In this document: one piece after another, positions 37,628-51,500 of the stretch
Numbering within the stretch: the stretch's first letter is position 1
How the letters are laid out: each line of letters starts with the position of its first letter
Source: Atrichornis clamosus
Taxonomy: Eukaryota > Chordata > Aves > Passeriformes > Menuridae
Assembly (NCBI GenBank): GCA_013400975.1
Contig: WBMZ01011886.1
Coordinates: 62,001 to 126,000, forward strand
Direction of reading: 5' to 3'
DNA: 64,000 nucleotides
The notes under the pieces: generated by a model
Seen by the model: only the letters and a program-made list of their open reading frames with translations
Databases searched by the model: none
What the model was told of the DNA's origin: nothing
Program-made: the position numbers and the translations under genes

Positions 37628-38155
37628 TGTGATGGGTTGACTCATTTCACCAGCTAAGCACCACCCAGCTACTCAGCTGTTCTGACTCCTGTGGGATGGA
37701 AGAGACAATAGGAAAAGTAAATGTGAGAAAACCTGTGGGTTAAAAAAGTTTAATAAGCAAAATAAAGAGGAATAAAAAAATGAAATAAAATGAAGGTGAA
37801 CACTAACCACCTCCCACAAATAGACCAATGCCCAACCAGCCTCTGAGCAATGTCTCTCATCCCAAAATACCTCCCCCCTCAGTTTCTATTGCTAACTATG
37901 ATTTTATATGATGGAAAATATACCATTTAATCAGTTTGTGTCAGTCATCTTTGTTGTGTCTTCTAACTTCTTGCGCTGCGAGGGCACTGAGAGGGCAGAG
38001 TGGGAATATCTTGATGCTGTGTAAGGACTTCTCAGCACTAACCAAAACGCAGGTGTGTTATCTACGTTTTAAGCAACATTTCCAAAACATCACGTGGTCT
38101 AAACCAGCACCTTACAGGCTGCTATGAACAAAACCCATCAGCCCCAGCTAAATCT
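37628..38155 (-). mobile_element. ERVL-type LTR, minus orientation
   Basis: The element opens TGTGATGGGTTGAC. It then shows the order seen in the better-bounded copy at 62933-63493: 'agctaagcaccacc', 'cctgtgggtt', 'gtttaataagcaaaataaa', the 'aatataccatttaatcagtttg' block and 'ccaaaacatcacgtgg'. The start is clear. The end near 38155 is approximate, and no target duplication was confirmed. Confidence 0.7.
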
Positions 38156-38990
38156 CCACCCTGTAGTCCATATAATGTATGTCATGCACAAGTCTTACAC
38201 TATCCAGTACAACCCTACCAAGCACCACTCTCCTTCCTGTCATGTGATATATATGTATCAGATATGATTCCCTTAGTCTATGGATCATCCCTGTAAAATA
38301 TTCATAAAATGTCCACTGAGTAGTTTAACACATGACTTGGCCTCCGTGTGTTATGGTGGTTGCTCAGGACAGGAGAGATGGCATCTTGTGTTAGATTATT
38401 GGGCCAAGTTGGGTCATTGCTGTACTTGCCTGTCTTCTTGCAAGGCTCGCTCTCCGTTGGTTCAGGTGACTCTTGACACAGTACTTCCTCTTACATGCAA
38501 GTTAAGTCACATGCTATTACCCCCAGGGTTTAATCTCCTTGGGACATACGAGAGACGTGCCCGTTCTTCCACGTCACCCATCAGCTGTACCCAGGTGTTT
38601 GAGCAGATTGCCCTGTGTCCCTGGCTCCAGCACCCTCGATGCTGGCCTTGGGTATCTGCAGGTGCCTTCTGCCGTGACTCCGTGGAGTCGTGCTTCCTGG
38701 CAGTAGCACAGAGAACATTTCTCTCATCTGCTCCTGTCTGGACTGGCCCATGGTGACTGCATGAACTCTATGCTGCTTGATCTATGCCTCAGCTTGTTGC
38801 TCAGGGCCTCAGTCAGAACGGTTCTTTTGAATCACTCGAGAGAGAAGATTCACAAGCTGACCGCAACCTGGAATCTCATAATGCCTAGGAAAGTTTGAGC
38901 TTATCTTTCTTTTTCTGCTAACCAGAGGGGACGTGACTGCTCTCTCATTGATCATATCTGTTGGGGTGTGATGATGCCCCTCTTGCCATT
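38156..38990. mobile_element. Probable ERV internal or second LTR remnant
   Basis: This stretch directly follows the LTR at 37628-38155, is more GC-rich than the surroundings (especially 38440-38760), and contains phrases that I associate with bird retroviral noncoding DNA. With the LTR in minus orientation, the retroviral interior would lie on this side if it is a 3' LTR. No gag, pol or env protein is recognised, and the 158-codon open frame at 38280-38756 shows no retroviral motif. Confidence 0.4.
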
Positions 38991-41811
38991 TCATTCCCCA
39001 TAACTGGATCTCTCATACAAGTCTTTGATCTTCCTTTGTTTTATGAAAAAATCAGATTTTGGAAAAACCTGAATTTTTCTTTGCTCTTTCTCTAACACTT
39101 TTTCTGCTTTATTTTCCCACAAAAAGATGAATTTTTGAGCACACAAGGCCTTCTTCAAGTATGAAAGACAAATAGTAGTCCTCAGTCAAGCTGCAAATAC
39201 ATCTATCAAGACAAAATCTCAGCATAAAAGAACTATCGAACTATCCCCACAGGTTTTCCTGAGGTCTGAAAAAATGAACCACAAAGAAAATACTCAAGAG
39301 TTGTCCACAGTTAAGATATGACAAAAATAAGTTAAGGATTCCAAGAAAGTTAGCAATTAAGGGATCAATACTGATCCAGCTAACAGTGGGTAGCATAACA
39401 AGAAATATTCTTTCTCCCTAGAAGCTTTGCCTGTTTTTTATTTTTTTCCAGTGTTGCAAACACATCCTTATTTATCTTTAAAACTGAATATAAATTCTTT
39501 TTTCATAATTATTCAGTAATAGCTCAAATCACATTAAAACACCTTTCCTCTTTGCATGCAGAGCTGTGTGTTTAAACTTCTTGTAAGGAGCTTTGCATAC
39601 CCTCTCTTGTTCCTGCTTCCTGCCTGTAAGGAAAGTTTTGTGCCAAATTCCATTCTTTCAGAAATCCTTCAGCCCTCCTCCACTAACTCACTGCAAGTCC
39701 ATTATCTCCCTGAGCATCTGTCTGTTGATCCATTCCTAGGTTACCTGCAAAAGCTTGACTGCTCCAGAAACATCTCGGTATAATTTTGTGAGGAAACCTC
39801 TTCAATGTAACTCCTAGTTCTGCTCTGACCATCTCTGATGGCTGACTGCAGGTCTCAAACCAGGGACCTGCAAGGCAGGCTTAAGAACTTCAATGTTAAT
39901 TCTGCAGGAAAATTTCTGGTCCTCATCAGCAATATTTTATTTGAATTAGTACTGAAGATCTCTTTCCCTTTTCTCTTTTGTTCTGGAACGTGTACTCCAC
40001 ACAGAATTTTGCTATAACAGTGATGGTCTAAGAATGCTGAAAAAGCAGCTTCTGTGGTCTAGGATCAGCTAAAGGGTATTATCTTTGTCCTGCTGATTAC
40101 GGGTTTATGATTCAAAACCATTAATAAAAATATGGGCTAGAAAACTAAGCAGAATAGACCTCTTAAGGATCTCATTTGAAATGTCTTCTAAGTATGAATA
40201 TAAAGCATTTGCAACTGCTCTTCAAGAACAACTTTTAAAAAATAATTTGTGCACACAAACACAATTTCCCCTAGAGCATTTCTTCTATGCTTACCTCTGA
40301 ATTGCTCTTAGTTCATCTAAAAGGTTTATTGACATAAAATAAAATGCATATAATTCACATCTTTGGTCACTAAGATAGTTGACCCAGAAAAAAAGAAAAC
40401 TAGATTGAGTTTATGTAACATATTCTATTTCCATTTATGTCTGGCCAGTTTTCTAGAAACTTGCAATATTCCGCAGTTTTTCAAATATTTGGCATAACAA
40501 AATATATTCAAATACATTCTAGAATAGTTTGCAGATTACTGCATGAATTATCACCCATGAATTATGGGTGAATTTCATTTGGAACTGTTAACTTGAATAC
40601 ATATATTAAATATAAATATTCACTACTCCCACCAACACTGTGCCCATAGTGCATTCCCTTTTCCATGTTAAAATTAATTTAATTGACTCCCACTTACCTT
40701 TTTGAAGACTCAAGCAAAGGTGTTGAATACTCCAGCACTGTCTGCAGTTTGTGTTCTCTTTTGTTTACTAAATCACTCTACTCTCCTCTCATTTCCTTTG
40801 TTTTCTGATATTTTAATTATTTTACTTCTCCAAATGAAATATATTTCCTATCACAATCATCCTGAATTTATTAGTCTAAATTTTTGTTATTCTTTTATAA
40901 TACAGATTTTTCCAGATCTTATACAATTCTTTTTTGATTTTTGGGTATTTGAAGATTTCTTAATACTGTCTCTGAACTCTTTAAACAAGTTTTGTTATTA
41001 TATATTTAGAATAGCCTCTTTCAGAAGTTACCAGTTCACTTGAACGTCTTTAATCCCTTGCATTATCCTCCCAGGAAGCCTCAGTCTCAGCACCCTAGGT
41101 TGTATCAAAGCTATTTTCCCAATTCCTCAGCAGCAAGGCTGTTACTTCATTACGTTATCCAGTTTCTTTTCCACCTTTGGGTTTTCAGTCCATTCCTTCT
41201 TGAGAGCTTGATATGAAATACTTCTTTCCCATATCTGAAGTTCTACCTTCCTGAAACCAAAAGTTTGTACCCGACACTGGCAATCTGATCCCTTGGTTTG
41301 CCTGCACCCTGACACATGGGATTCTTATAATCAAAAGGTTATATGGATAGTAAAAATCTACCTTTATTACCTGTCCTTTGGATGGTTCTGATGGCAGCTC
41401 AAAGACTCCTTTATCTGTCCCCTCTTCCGATTTTCTGCTTCATGTAAGATCCTGAGCACAAAACAATGTGTTCCTCCCCCTTTTAATCTTCACCCACAGA
41501 TAGTGTACAAGCTTCTTTCCTATCTTTTCCTGTTCTTTATTTGATGCTATTTTGTTGTATTACAAAGACTGTCCCAAGTTTTCTTTTTATTGAAAAATGT
41601 GAAAATTCGGGCAAAAGGATTTATTTATTTTTTACTTTTGTCTCAAAAAGTCTCCTACTCTTAGACTTCCTCAAAACTTTATATGATGTACATAAAAAAC
41701 CTTATTCTGTTTCTACATGAGAAGAGAAAATGAGCTATCATATACTCCCTGCCTGGCAAGACGGAAAAAAGTCCCTGTTTTTCTCATATACTTTAAATTC
41801 TAGACAGATAA

Positions 41812-41970
41812 AAGCAACAGAAAGACTGATGCTGGAAGGGACTTCTGCAAGTCATTTTTTGCTCAAAGCAGAGCTCCAACCTTTTGCTCAAAGCAGAGCA
41901 AAGGTTGCTGAGGATCTGGTTCTATAAAGTTTTGAATATCTCCACAGATGAAAATGAAGAATTTTTAATT
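41812..41970 (-). mobile_element. CR1 LINE fragment with short internal duplication
   Basis: The phrases 'gctggaagggacttctgc', 'ttgctcaaagcagagctcc' and 'gttttgaatatctccacagatg' are in CR1 3' order for a minus-oriented copy. The segment TTTTGCTCAAAGCAGAGC occurs twice (41857-41874, 41883-41900), a local duplication not usual for CR1. Confidence 0.7.
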
Positions 41971-42342
41971 CTGTTCAATAAAATTATCTTGCATATGATA
42001 TCACATAATGCCACAATTGGTTTTGAATATATATTCTATATGTTTTTTTTTTACTTCCTATGGAAGTCAACAGTGACTGGTAGAGCACCTGAAGTTTTTA
42101 GTATTCCAGCTGTCTAAAACCTGTTGTAATTACATAAACTTGTTATGAGGAAGGGCAGGGAGAGAAAGTCCTGAGAAGGCTGACATCTAGCCTTGGTTTA
42201 AGATGAACACTTATCTTATCAACCTACTGTTAATAAACTCACTAAAACAATAAAGAGCAAGATTTAATTTTAACTTGTTTTACTGGCCTGCTTTAGCAAT
42301 GGCTAAAGGTGATAGCTTGGAAAAATATTAATCAGAGTCAGC

Positions 42343-42350
42343 TATTTAAA
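42343..42350 (+). promoter_or_regulatory. TATA-like element before SLC13A1
   Basis: TATTTAAA lies 57 bases before the start codon. If it acts as a TATA box, transcription would begin near 42375 and the first coding exon would carry a 5'UTR of about 30 bases. A GATA-type stretch 'cttatcttatcaa' (about 42211-42223) and a half HNF1-like 'gttaataaac' lie upstream. A separate 5' noncoding exon cannot be excluded. Confidence 0.4.
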
Positions 42351-42406
42351 GTCAGACCTGTTTTTTGGCAGTTTCTTCAGGAAAGTTCATCTACCAGCCA
42401 CCAACC

Positions 42407-42505
42407 ATGAAGATTCTCAGCTACCTCCTGGCTTACCGAAGGTTCCTGCTCATTGTCCTCACCCCACTGCTTTTACTTCCTCTTCCACTTATCATCAAAA
42501 CCAAA
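42407..42505 (+). CDS. SLC13A1: SLC13A1 exon 1 (coding part)
   Basis: ATG at 42407 in the context CCAACCATGA; 33 codons, donor GTAAGT. It encodes the cytosolic start and first membrane segment up to IIKTK. Confidence 0.95.
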
Positions 42506-45500
42506 GTAAGTGACCTGCTTGGAGAGGTAATTATTTTGCACCTGTATGTAAAGACTGAGATTCCCAGATCTCTTCGGATTAACAGAATCATATACAATTC
42601 AAGTTAGAAGGGACCTTGAACCAATTAATAATGTTTGCATTGTGATTTTTTTTTTTTTTTGTCAACTCTGTATTTGCATAAAAATGTAGAGAAGACAGCT
42701 TCAATGTAAAATTCTGTGCTGGATACATGAAGCTCTGAATCACATATTTGTTTTCTTGTTCAGAAATGTTTTTCCCATTTAACATTATCTACACTACATT
42801 GAAAATCTTATCCTCATTATTACCTTTTGGACACTGTTAAACAACAGTGTATGATTGACAATGGAAATGAATTCTTATGAAGAGAACTGCAATTACTTTT
42901 TTGTTTGATGAAGGATTTAAAGTTCATTACATATTGTGTTGTTTGACAGGAAATGACTGAAATCAAAGATCTGATAAATTCCCTCTGGTTCCTAAATAGA
43001 GCAAAGTCTATGGCAGGACATCCTAGTTTTATTTTACTTGAAATAAATTCTTCTGGCATTCACTAACTCTTGTGACAACTCCAGGCTGATGAAACAGCTA
43101 TCTAACAATGCCATTAGCAATTCTATTTGGTGTAGTTCTGATGTCAGCAGAATGAAATGGAATTCTGTGGTGTGTTATCACATGTGCATTATACATACCA
43201 TGTATGACAATACACAAAATTTCAGTTCAGAACCCCTTGCATCATGGATAGAAAGTGGTTACAGACCAACATGCTTCACACTCTCAAATCACAGTTCCAA
43301 TATTTCAGTTTCCTTCCTGAGAGGAAGCTCATGGGAAATTCTTAATGTGGTAAGACTAGAGTGAGATGAATATTTGCTAGGTGAATTGATATTTTCAAAT
43401 TATTTCATACATAACCGAAACTTCTTCCCCAAAAGTAAATGACAGCAACAGCTGACTTAGATTTAATACTGTTGTTTTCCAGTCAAAGGTTCCAAGAGCC
43501 ACATCATTAAGCTGTTCCTTTCGCAGTACAAACCATCTCTGCTGCTGTTGAGTAATTTCATGCCCTAACCAGGGGCATTAAGAGTTCCAAACCTTTTTCC
43601 TTAAAAGCAGAAATATAAATTAAAAACTACACAAAACAGGTTTCTAGGATTCTGGAAAAAAACAGGCTCACTTCGCCCTGTTATATTTGACTGGGGCTGC
43701 ATTTTACAGGCAGCATTAAAAAATATTCTCCTGAAAAAGAAAAGGGAAAGAAAAAATATCTGGGTTTTAGGAGTTTAAACAAAAGACACTCACTAAAATT
43801 ACAACTCCTAAAAACAACAGCTGTGTTTCTTGCCAGTCTTGCACAATATTTTTTATATTAGATTATGTCCTTGACTTGTTGATACTGATGACAAAAATTC
43901 ACAGATTACAAGAAAAAAAATTGATTATTGACTGACTCCTAGATGTTTAAAGGTTTGCTTACAGATGCAGAATGTTTGTAATTTATAAGAATTCATGGCC
44001 TGAGAATGCTCTAGAATGACCTATATGGTAAATTGTCCTTGAAGGAATAGGCAGCTTACTTTTTTCCCACCTTTCCAAGGTAGCAGAATTGAAATAATTT
44101 TACTATATCTTAGGAAAAAAAATCTTTAGAGTTTTTTACAGGCTATTTTTCATATCTTAGCAGGATTGTCAACAGCACAGAGTAAGTATCCTAAATTCAT
44201 GTCCTTTGACTCTTACTTTTTCCAGGTGTGGGGAATCTCTTTACTGATGTAGCTGTACTTTTTGAATAATGTTTTTTTTTCCCCCGGATGATCAGTGCAT
44301 GTTTTTGTTGGTGCCTTTTGTTTTCTAGGAAGCAGAATGTGCATACACGTTGTTTGTAGTTGCCATCTTTTGGCTCACAGAAGCTTTGCCACTGGCTGTT
44401 TCAGCTTTGCTCCCTGCCTTTATGTTCCCATTGTTTGGTATAATGGGATCCAAGCAGGTAACCCTTATTTTTCTCTCTTTCATATTGTCCATATAAGGAA
44501 TCACGGCTTAAAAGAATGAAACACATAATGTTGAAACCTGTCAGGCAAATCCATGGATTTGCTGTGTGTCAATCACAATAGTTCTGCCTCAAGACTTGCT
44601 TACATGCTTTGTCTTCAGGACTTGTTCATATTTCTTTAACATTTTTTTCTAGATTGTGGTTCAGTGCTTAGATACCTGTCAATGGGAAAATGCTAGATAG
44701 CTATGAAATCTCCTTAATGTTACAGAGATGAAATGTCACACTAATGACCCCATGTGCCAAATGCTGAGTATACACCTTCATTTCAAAGAGGTGATATCAC
44801 ACATAATCACACTCTAAGTCTACGCTTAGAGTTGTTATTTTATCTGTTGGATAGATAAAAGAGTAATAAAAGCAACATTTCGTTGGTGATTTAGTATGTA
44901 TGTGAGGTGTGACTGATGATTTTAGGTTGCTCTATCATGAGCTTTATTTTTTATTTTGTTTTAACAATATGCACTTTAGTATATTTATTCTTGCATCATT
45001 TGATTAAATGAAATTAACAGTTTCAATGAACTTAACAGTTTAATTTTAGGCCAAAAAATTTTCATATATTTATTTCATAATACAATCTTACTGTATCTTT
45101 TTCATTAAACTGATAATACCAAATGCTAACAGAAATTCACCATTAGGTTAAAAAAACCCACAGATTTTTTTCCTTTTTTTTTTCCTTGTTTGTTTGTTTG
45201 TTTGTTTGCTTTTTCTTTTATTTCAGGTTGCATCTGCTTATTTTAAAGACTTTCATCTGCTGCTGATTGGAGTAATTTGTTTGGCAACATCAATAGAAAA
45301 ATGGAATCTCCACAAAAGAGTGGCTTTAAGAATGGTGATGCTGGTGGGCGTCAACCCTGCATGGTATGTACTAAACAATGTCTTGAAGGACAATAACACT
45401 TGTGGAAAGCTAACTATTCCAGAAATAATTGCCTACTGCTTTTTCTACAGTAGAAATCCAGCTTTTCTTTTCTACTCAAAATATTGAAAATTATATGATT

Positions 45501-48500
45501 GATTTGTAGGTGACACTTTATTATTTTGCTGAAATCTTAATTGAAACTTTCCTGCAGTGATTCTGTTCATAATAAGGAACCTTCTGAACAAAAAATATTA
45601 TTAGTTTGTGAATAATATAGGGGTCCTGTTTCTTGATGGTGGTTGGAACATTCCTACCCAATGTCTACAACATAAAATCTGTTCTATGTTGATTATTTTC
45701 CTTTCAATAGTGTTTTCAAAATTCTGAACATTCCCAAAAGTACAAAAAGAGTGCAAATACATAGTGAGGGTAAAAAATTCATAAAAACTAAGCATGTGGT
45801 GGGGAAAGAAAAACACATTAAGTACAGTGTTTTTACTTATGGTTTTTGCCTTTGTCTACATATAAAAAAAAAAATTAAAGGTTAGGAACCTCCTCAGCTG
45901 GATAAAGTGAGGAGGGAAATGAAATCACACTCTGCTTACTCACTACCAACATATCTCAGGAAGTGAAAACTCTTTCCTTTGCTTGCTTTACGAACTTGGA
46001 GAAAAGGTTTAGGCCTGCAGATGCATCTGTCAGCATACCAGTAAGGCTGCAGATAAGATCTGTAGAGCAAGTTGGGCTTCCCAGAATACATCAAGCTCAC
46101 GACTTCCTGCCAGGAAGCAGACAGGAAATGAATGGTCAGAAAACCAGAAACCCCAGGTCTAAAAAAATAAGATGCCTCTTAGGGGATCTAATTAATAACA
46201 CGTCATGGAAATGCTGGATTATTTCTATTCCTCAGTAATTTGTATGATCTAATTTTAAAGATCACATGTATTTTGATTTAATTCTGCCTCTTTGGATGCT
46301 GGTAGCTTTCTGTTTTGACAAAATTCTCCTTACATTCTTGTTTTACTGCCTCCCATTATTTTAAGCTGTATTCTTGAGCTATGCAGGTTTTGTTATTTCA
46401 GCTTCTCTTTGATCACCCCCAAATTCTCAACTTTTTGCTGAAATGTTGAAAGGGAGAACACAAGTGGATGTGTGCTGCGCTAAGCTGAACCTTACCGGGG
46501 AACTTGCTGTGGACAGTAGACCGTGCAGCCGGTTGCTGACGATACCTGGAGCAACTCCCGAGTTGCTACCCTGAGGCAGCAGTATCCTAGCTCATCTATG
46601 CCATATTTCCTGGTCATGACAAAGGGATGATAAGGTTATGATGAGATGATCTGTGAAGGAGAGGATCTACCCACCTCTCAGGTGGATGAAGTGAGCTGGC
46701 TGCTCACTGGCTGTGCCCACGGCAGTGACGGTGCTGTTCCCTGGGCACTCCCTCCTCAGCCGCTTGCAGCAGACCCTGGGCAGCCTCATCCAGCCCAAGG
46801 CAGAGACATCACTGCAGGAGGTCTCTGCGTTAGAGGTCATGAGGGGTGCAGCAGTGAAAGTAAAATAGCAGGAGACTTCTGGATTCTGCGTTATGTATTT
46901 TTCTGGAGAAACTGATGTGTATCAGAAATATGTGGCCAGCAGGACCAGGACAGTGACAGTCCCCCTGCACCTGGCACTGGTGAGGCTGCACCTCAAGTCC
47001 TGTGTTCTGTTTGGGTTCCTCGCTACAAGAAAGGCTTTGAGGTGCTGGAGTGTGTCCAGAGAAGGGCAATGAAGCTGGTGAAGGGTCTGGAGCACAAGTC
47101 TGATGAGGAGTAGGTGAAGGAGCTGGGGGTGTTCAGCCTGGAGAAAAGGAGTCTCGGGGGGACCTTGTCACTGTCTACAACTACCTGAAAGGAGGCTGTA
47201 GCCAAGTGAGGGTCAACCTCTTCTCCCGAGTGAAAAGTGACAGGATGAGACAAAATGGCCTCAAGTTGGACCAGGGGAGGATTGGATTGGATAATAAGAA
47301 AATTTTTTTCAGTGAATTGTTTGTCAGGCATTGGAATGGATGTTCAGGGAAGTGATTGAGTCATCATCCCTGGACATATTTAAAGATGTGTAGATGTGGC
47401 ACTTAAGAACACAGTTTAGTGGTGGACTTGACAGTGTTATATTTATGGCTGGACTTGAAGATCTTAAGGATCTTTTACAGCCCAAATTATTCCATGAGTC
47501 TGTAAAGGCCTCCTGTTACTTGAGCTATGCAGTCTGGTCTGCAGACTAGCAGAGAAGGGTGAGTATGTCTGTGCAACCTGCAAGGAAAGGGTAATAAAAT
47601 ACTGACTGTGCACAACACAGCAAAGAGTGACTTTTTTGTTGGATGTAAATGAAATTATTACGGTTCCATGCATAATATTTGTTTTAACAATAGCACAGGG
47701 AAAATAATGCTGAAAAACTCGGGCTGAACAGAATAGGATGTATTTTATTATTTTGTAATCACTTTTGGAATCCCTCATTAGAGCCCACCACATATTACCT
47801 GACCATCCATCCATCTAATACTGGAAATTTATTATGAGTAGTTTTGAAACACGTTAGTGAAGGTCTTAATTTGCTTTTACTTTTAAATCCCCTTGCAAGT
47901 TCTATTAAAATGGCATTTTTCTGCAGTGTGAAGATTTATATTCAGTGTGCTTATTCTGACCAGCATTTTCTGCATAAGAAACACAATTCTTCCCCAACTT
48001 CTGTCTGAGGACCTAATAAAAAACTGCCTAAATTAATGGGTTTTACACTACTGATGACAATTTGTGTTGAATCAGGTCTGTCTGTGACGTGCTGGTCTAC
48101 AGATCATTTCATCACTAGACAATTAAAAGTGCACAGGGAAGAACAAAATGCCCCTACAGAGAAAATATCAAGTTTGAAATGTTGTTGTTATTAGTGGAAA
48201 TGAAAGGCTGTGAGAGATGTTTTGATGGCATTTTAACATCATCAAATAATGTTTCCATGATTTTTATATGATTTCTGTATTGGCTTCATGTACTGAGTAA
48301 ACCAGATATTTTTTGTGAAGGTTTTGATCAAGGCTTAGCAAAAAGCTTTACAAATTGCACAGATGACTTCCGAGAAAATGTTGCACCACCACCATCTCTC
48401 CACTCCTCCACTCTGTTGTTCTCTTGCTGTGATGGTGCATGGCAGGTGTTTAATGACAGTGACAACACCTTGGAACACAGAGTCAAGAGGACGGTTCGCA

Positions 48501-51500
48501 TTTACAACTCCAGGAAATACATTAAAAATCACATTGTGTCCTGTATTCTAAATTTACAGTCAAACATCACCAGTTATGACATGGAATGTTTGATTTTTCC
48601 GTCATTGATGCAAGTCAGTGTATTGCATTACTATTTGTAGAAAACTTAGATAAAGTTGAGTCAAGACCAGATTAAGGCATTGTAATGACCATCTGTTTCC
48701 CATTTAATGTCAGAGATGATGTTTTTTGAAGCCCAAATAATCCCTACACCTGTCTCAGTGCTCTGATTAAGAGCTAAGTACCACTTACTGAATTGTTAAT
48801 ATTTCTTCCTATAACAACTGAACTGCATCTAGAGGACTTACAGCCTAAGTGATAACGCCAGGGTTTTGATCTAGATTGTACAATAGGAGACTTATAACAT
48901 CAGTAGTGTAGCCATTTTAACTCGTTTGAATTTGTGACATGCATGGTGCTCTTTCTTCCAAGATGGCTCAAACACAGTCGAATTCTGTAAATAAACATTA
49001 TTGCTTCTGCTTCACTTTATTGCATATTTGAACCTCTAAAATATAATTTCAGTGTCTTAGATCAAGAAAATTTAATTTCATAAATGTGTTCAGAATTACG
49101 AACTTTAAATTGTCAGTGTTTCAACTTTTCCGTTGACAAAATTTTCTATTTATATTAAATAGAGTGATGACAGGAGGTGTTACTGTAGCAGTCACAAACT
49201 CTTCTCTCCTATTCCAGGCTTATGCTGGGTTTCATGGTTAGCTGTGCTTTCCTGTCAATGTGGCTCAGCAACACCTCTGCTGCTGCCATGGTGATGCCAA
49301 TTGTAGAGGCTGTAGCTCAGCAGATCATCAGAGCTGAAGCAGAAGCAGATGAGCTGGAGATGTCTTGCTCCAACGGCTCCATCAACCCCGCGCTGGAGCT
49401 GGACGGTAGGCGCGCGATGCAGTTCTGTCCTTGCTCACTGTCCTCACTCAGCAGTAAAGAACACAGCAAACACAGTTAAACGGCAGAGGAGTGCAGGCAT
49501 CGCTACGGGCCTCACTGTGACACCTCTCTTGGATTGCCATGTGAGCTCACTCACGTTCACAAAGATTAATTAACACTGAACAGGTGCAGAAGATGGATGA
49601 GAGGCAGCTGGATGAGAGGAGAGGAGAAGGGAAGGGACTGGCTTTTCAGCCTAGTGAAATGGCTGAAAAGAAATGTGCCTTCAGGCTACAGACACGCTGA
49701 GGGTTAAAAGCTAGCACAAAAAAAAAGTGCTCTTTAAGCTCTAGGGTAATATTGGAAGAACAAATGAATCTAAACTGGTTACCTATACAGTTGGATTGTA
49801 AATTAGAAAGATTTCTCCTCATTAGAATATTCAGATTTTGGGAAATAAGAGTCATGAAGGAGTAGGGCAGAACTCAACTGGTTTTGAGATTGGTGCTTGC
49901 AAATGTATTCATGGCATAATGTGAAGTGATTGCATGGGATGAGGCACGCTTGTGGAGCCTTTCCAGTTTTACTGCCTTAAATGCTTGTTTGTCTTTCCAT
50001 CACTGTCTTACAGAAAATATAGGAGAGTATGAAAACCCTGACTGGAAAGAGAAAGAAAAACAAGTTAATGGGTAATTGTTATTAATTGACTAAATTTTGT
50101 TCTAAGAATTCATCTAAATAGAAGATCTGTTTATTACAATATAAGCCTTTGTTTTTCTAGATACAACAACAATCTGGGTACAGTTGAAAAGGCAAATGAA
50201 AAAGGAAAGGAACAGGTACTTAAAGTCTCTTTTTATTATGCAGTGTAACTTAACCTAAATTCACTTCTATGCAACACCTACCATGGCACAGATAGCAATG
50301 AAGGTGGTTACATGTGAATAACAGGTATACCTGTAGTCACACATATGCACACAGTTTGCTTGTATAGATATTTTATTACTGATTTTGTCCTCCCAGTGTA
50401 TTTTACTCAAATTAAAGCAATCTCACTGGAGTACAAACTCTATATATCAGGTGTGTGTATATAAATCAGTATATACAAAGAGAGTTCTTCTGTAAAGACT
50501 GGGATCAGGAAAAGGACTTCAGGATTTGAGTCTTCCTCCTTTTCCTTTGCATGAATAATTGTAGTGCCACTGTAACTGCAAAACAAACCACACTGCAGAC
50601 AACAATATGGCCAGCAAATTGTCTGGCTCTTCTGAGACATCCTTGAATTCTATTTTTGTGCCTGGTGATGAGCCCTTCCTATATATTAATTGGTATATAT
50701 ACTTTCTAAGCAGAATCTACCACCTGCTGAAGCAGAGAAAAAAAGCAGAAATGACAAATACAGTGGGATTTTCAAAGTGATGTGCTTATGTGTTGCTTAT
50801 TCTGCTACCATTGGAGGACTGACCACCATCACAGGAACATCGACTAACCTGATTTTCACTGAGCACTTCAATTCGTAAGAGACTATATTATATTATTTGT
50901 ATTCTTCTTAAACTAGAATGTCAACATTCTTTCTTGAGCTTTCACATGGCTCCCCTAAAACACATTAGAAACCTTACCCTTTGATTTGATATTGATTCTA
51001 TTGCTTTTCTTAGTTGTTTGTTAAGGAGAAAAACTAAAATTGCATGGTTGTATTTGCCTTACACAGGGAAAGCCTGTAAGTGATCTGACAACACATGCAA
51101 CAAGATGACCATTCCTTGGTTAAGTAGTTCTTTACTGTTTGGGTAGGTGCGTGGAAAAAGATAGATTTGTCTGAGGAGGGAAACACTACTTAACAAGAAT
51201 AGGACAGGCACTATCTGGCCATAAAGAACTGTTATTAACTTCTAAGTATAGCAGGAGCTAAGTTCAGTCTGCTTAGAGCATCAGGTATTCAAGAGGCTAA
51301 GCACTGTTGAAATGAGAAATTTGGGTCCATTAATCAACAAAAAAGAAAATAATTTCAAACCAGTCTGAATCTTTGCATTCAATGGAACACCTTGTTTAAA
51401 GGTTTTCCAAAGAACTTTTTAATATTCCATTTCATATTTAAGTAGAACTGCTTTGAAAAGAAAATTAGCAGATTTCATTCCAAACCCCTTGAAATCCAAT

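Larger units (their letters stand above)
18996..42340. other. Intergenic region, about 23 kb
   Basis: No gene is recognised between the ATP6AP1-like 3' end and SLC13A1. The region holds a possible ancient repeat (20290-20530), a GC-richer patch (20880-21190), an LTR fragment (22375-22640), a CR1 (27672-27935), a GC-richer patch (30013-30830), an ERVL-type LTR with following retroviral-like DNA (37628-38990) and a CR1 fragment (41812-41970). Two plus-strand open stretches (26567-26784, 31009-31425) are described as findings. The remainder is AT-rich with frequent stops in all frames. Confidence 0.7.

Noticed and set aside
38280..38756. 158-codon open frame after the ERVL LTR
   Set aside because: Cys/Leu/Ser-rich with no retroviral or cellular motif; probably fortuitous in GC-richer repeat DNA.
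18996..42340. tRNA or other structured RNA genes in the intergenic region
   Set aside because: I saw no A/B box pairs with a cloverleaf and no snRNA-like motifs; a covariance-model scan would be needed to exclude small RNAs fully.
47023..47331. 102-codon minus-strand open frame
   Set aside because: Antisense shadow of the plus-strand CR1 copy.
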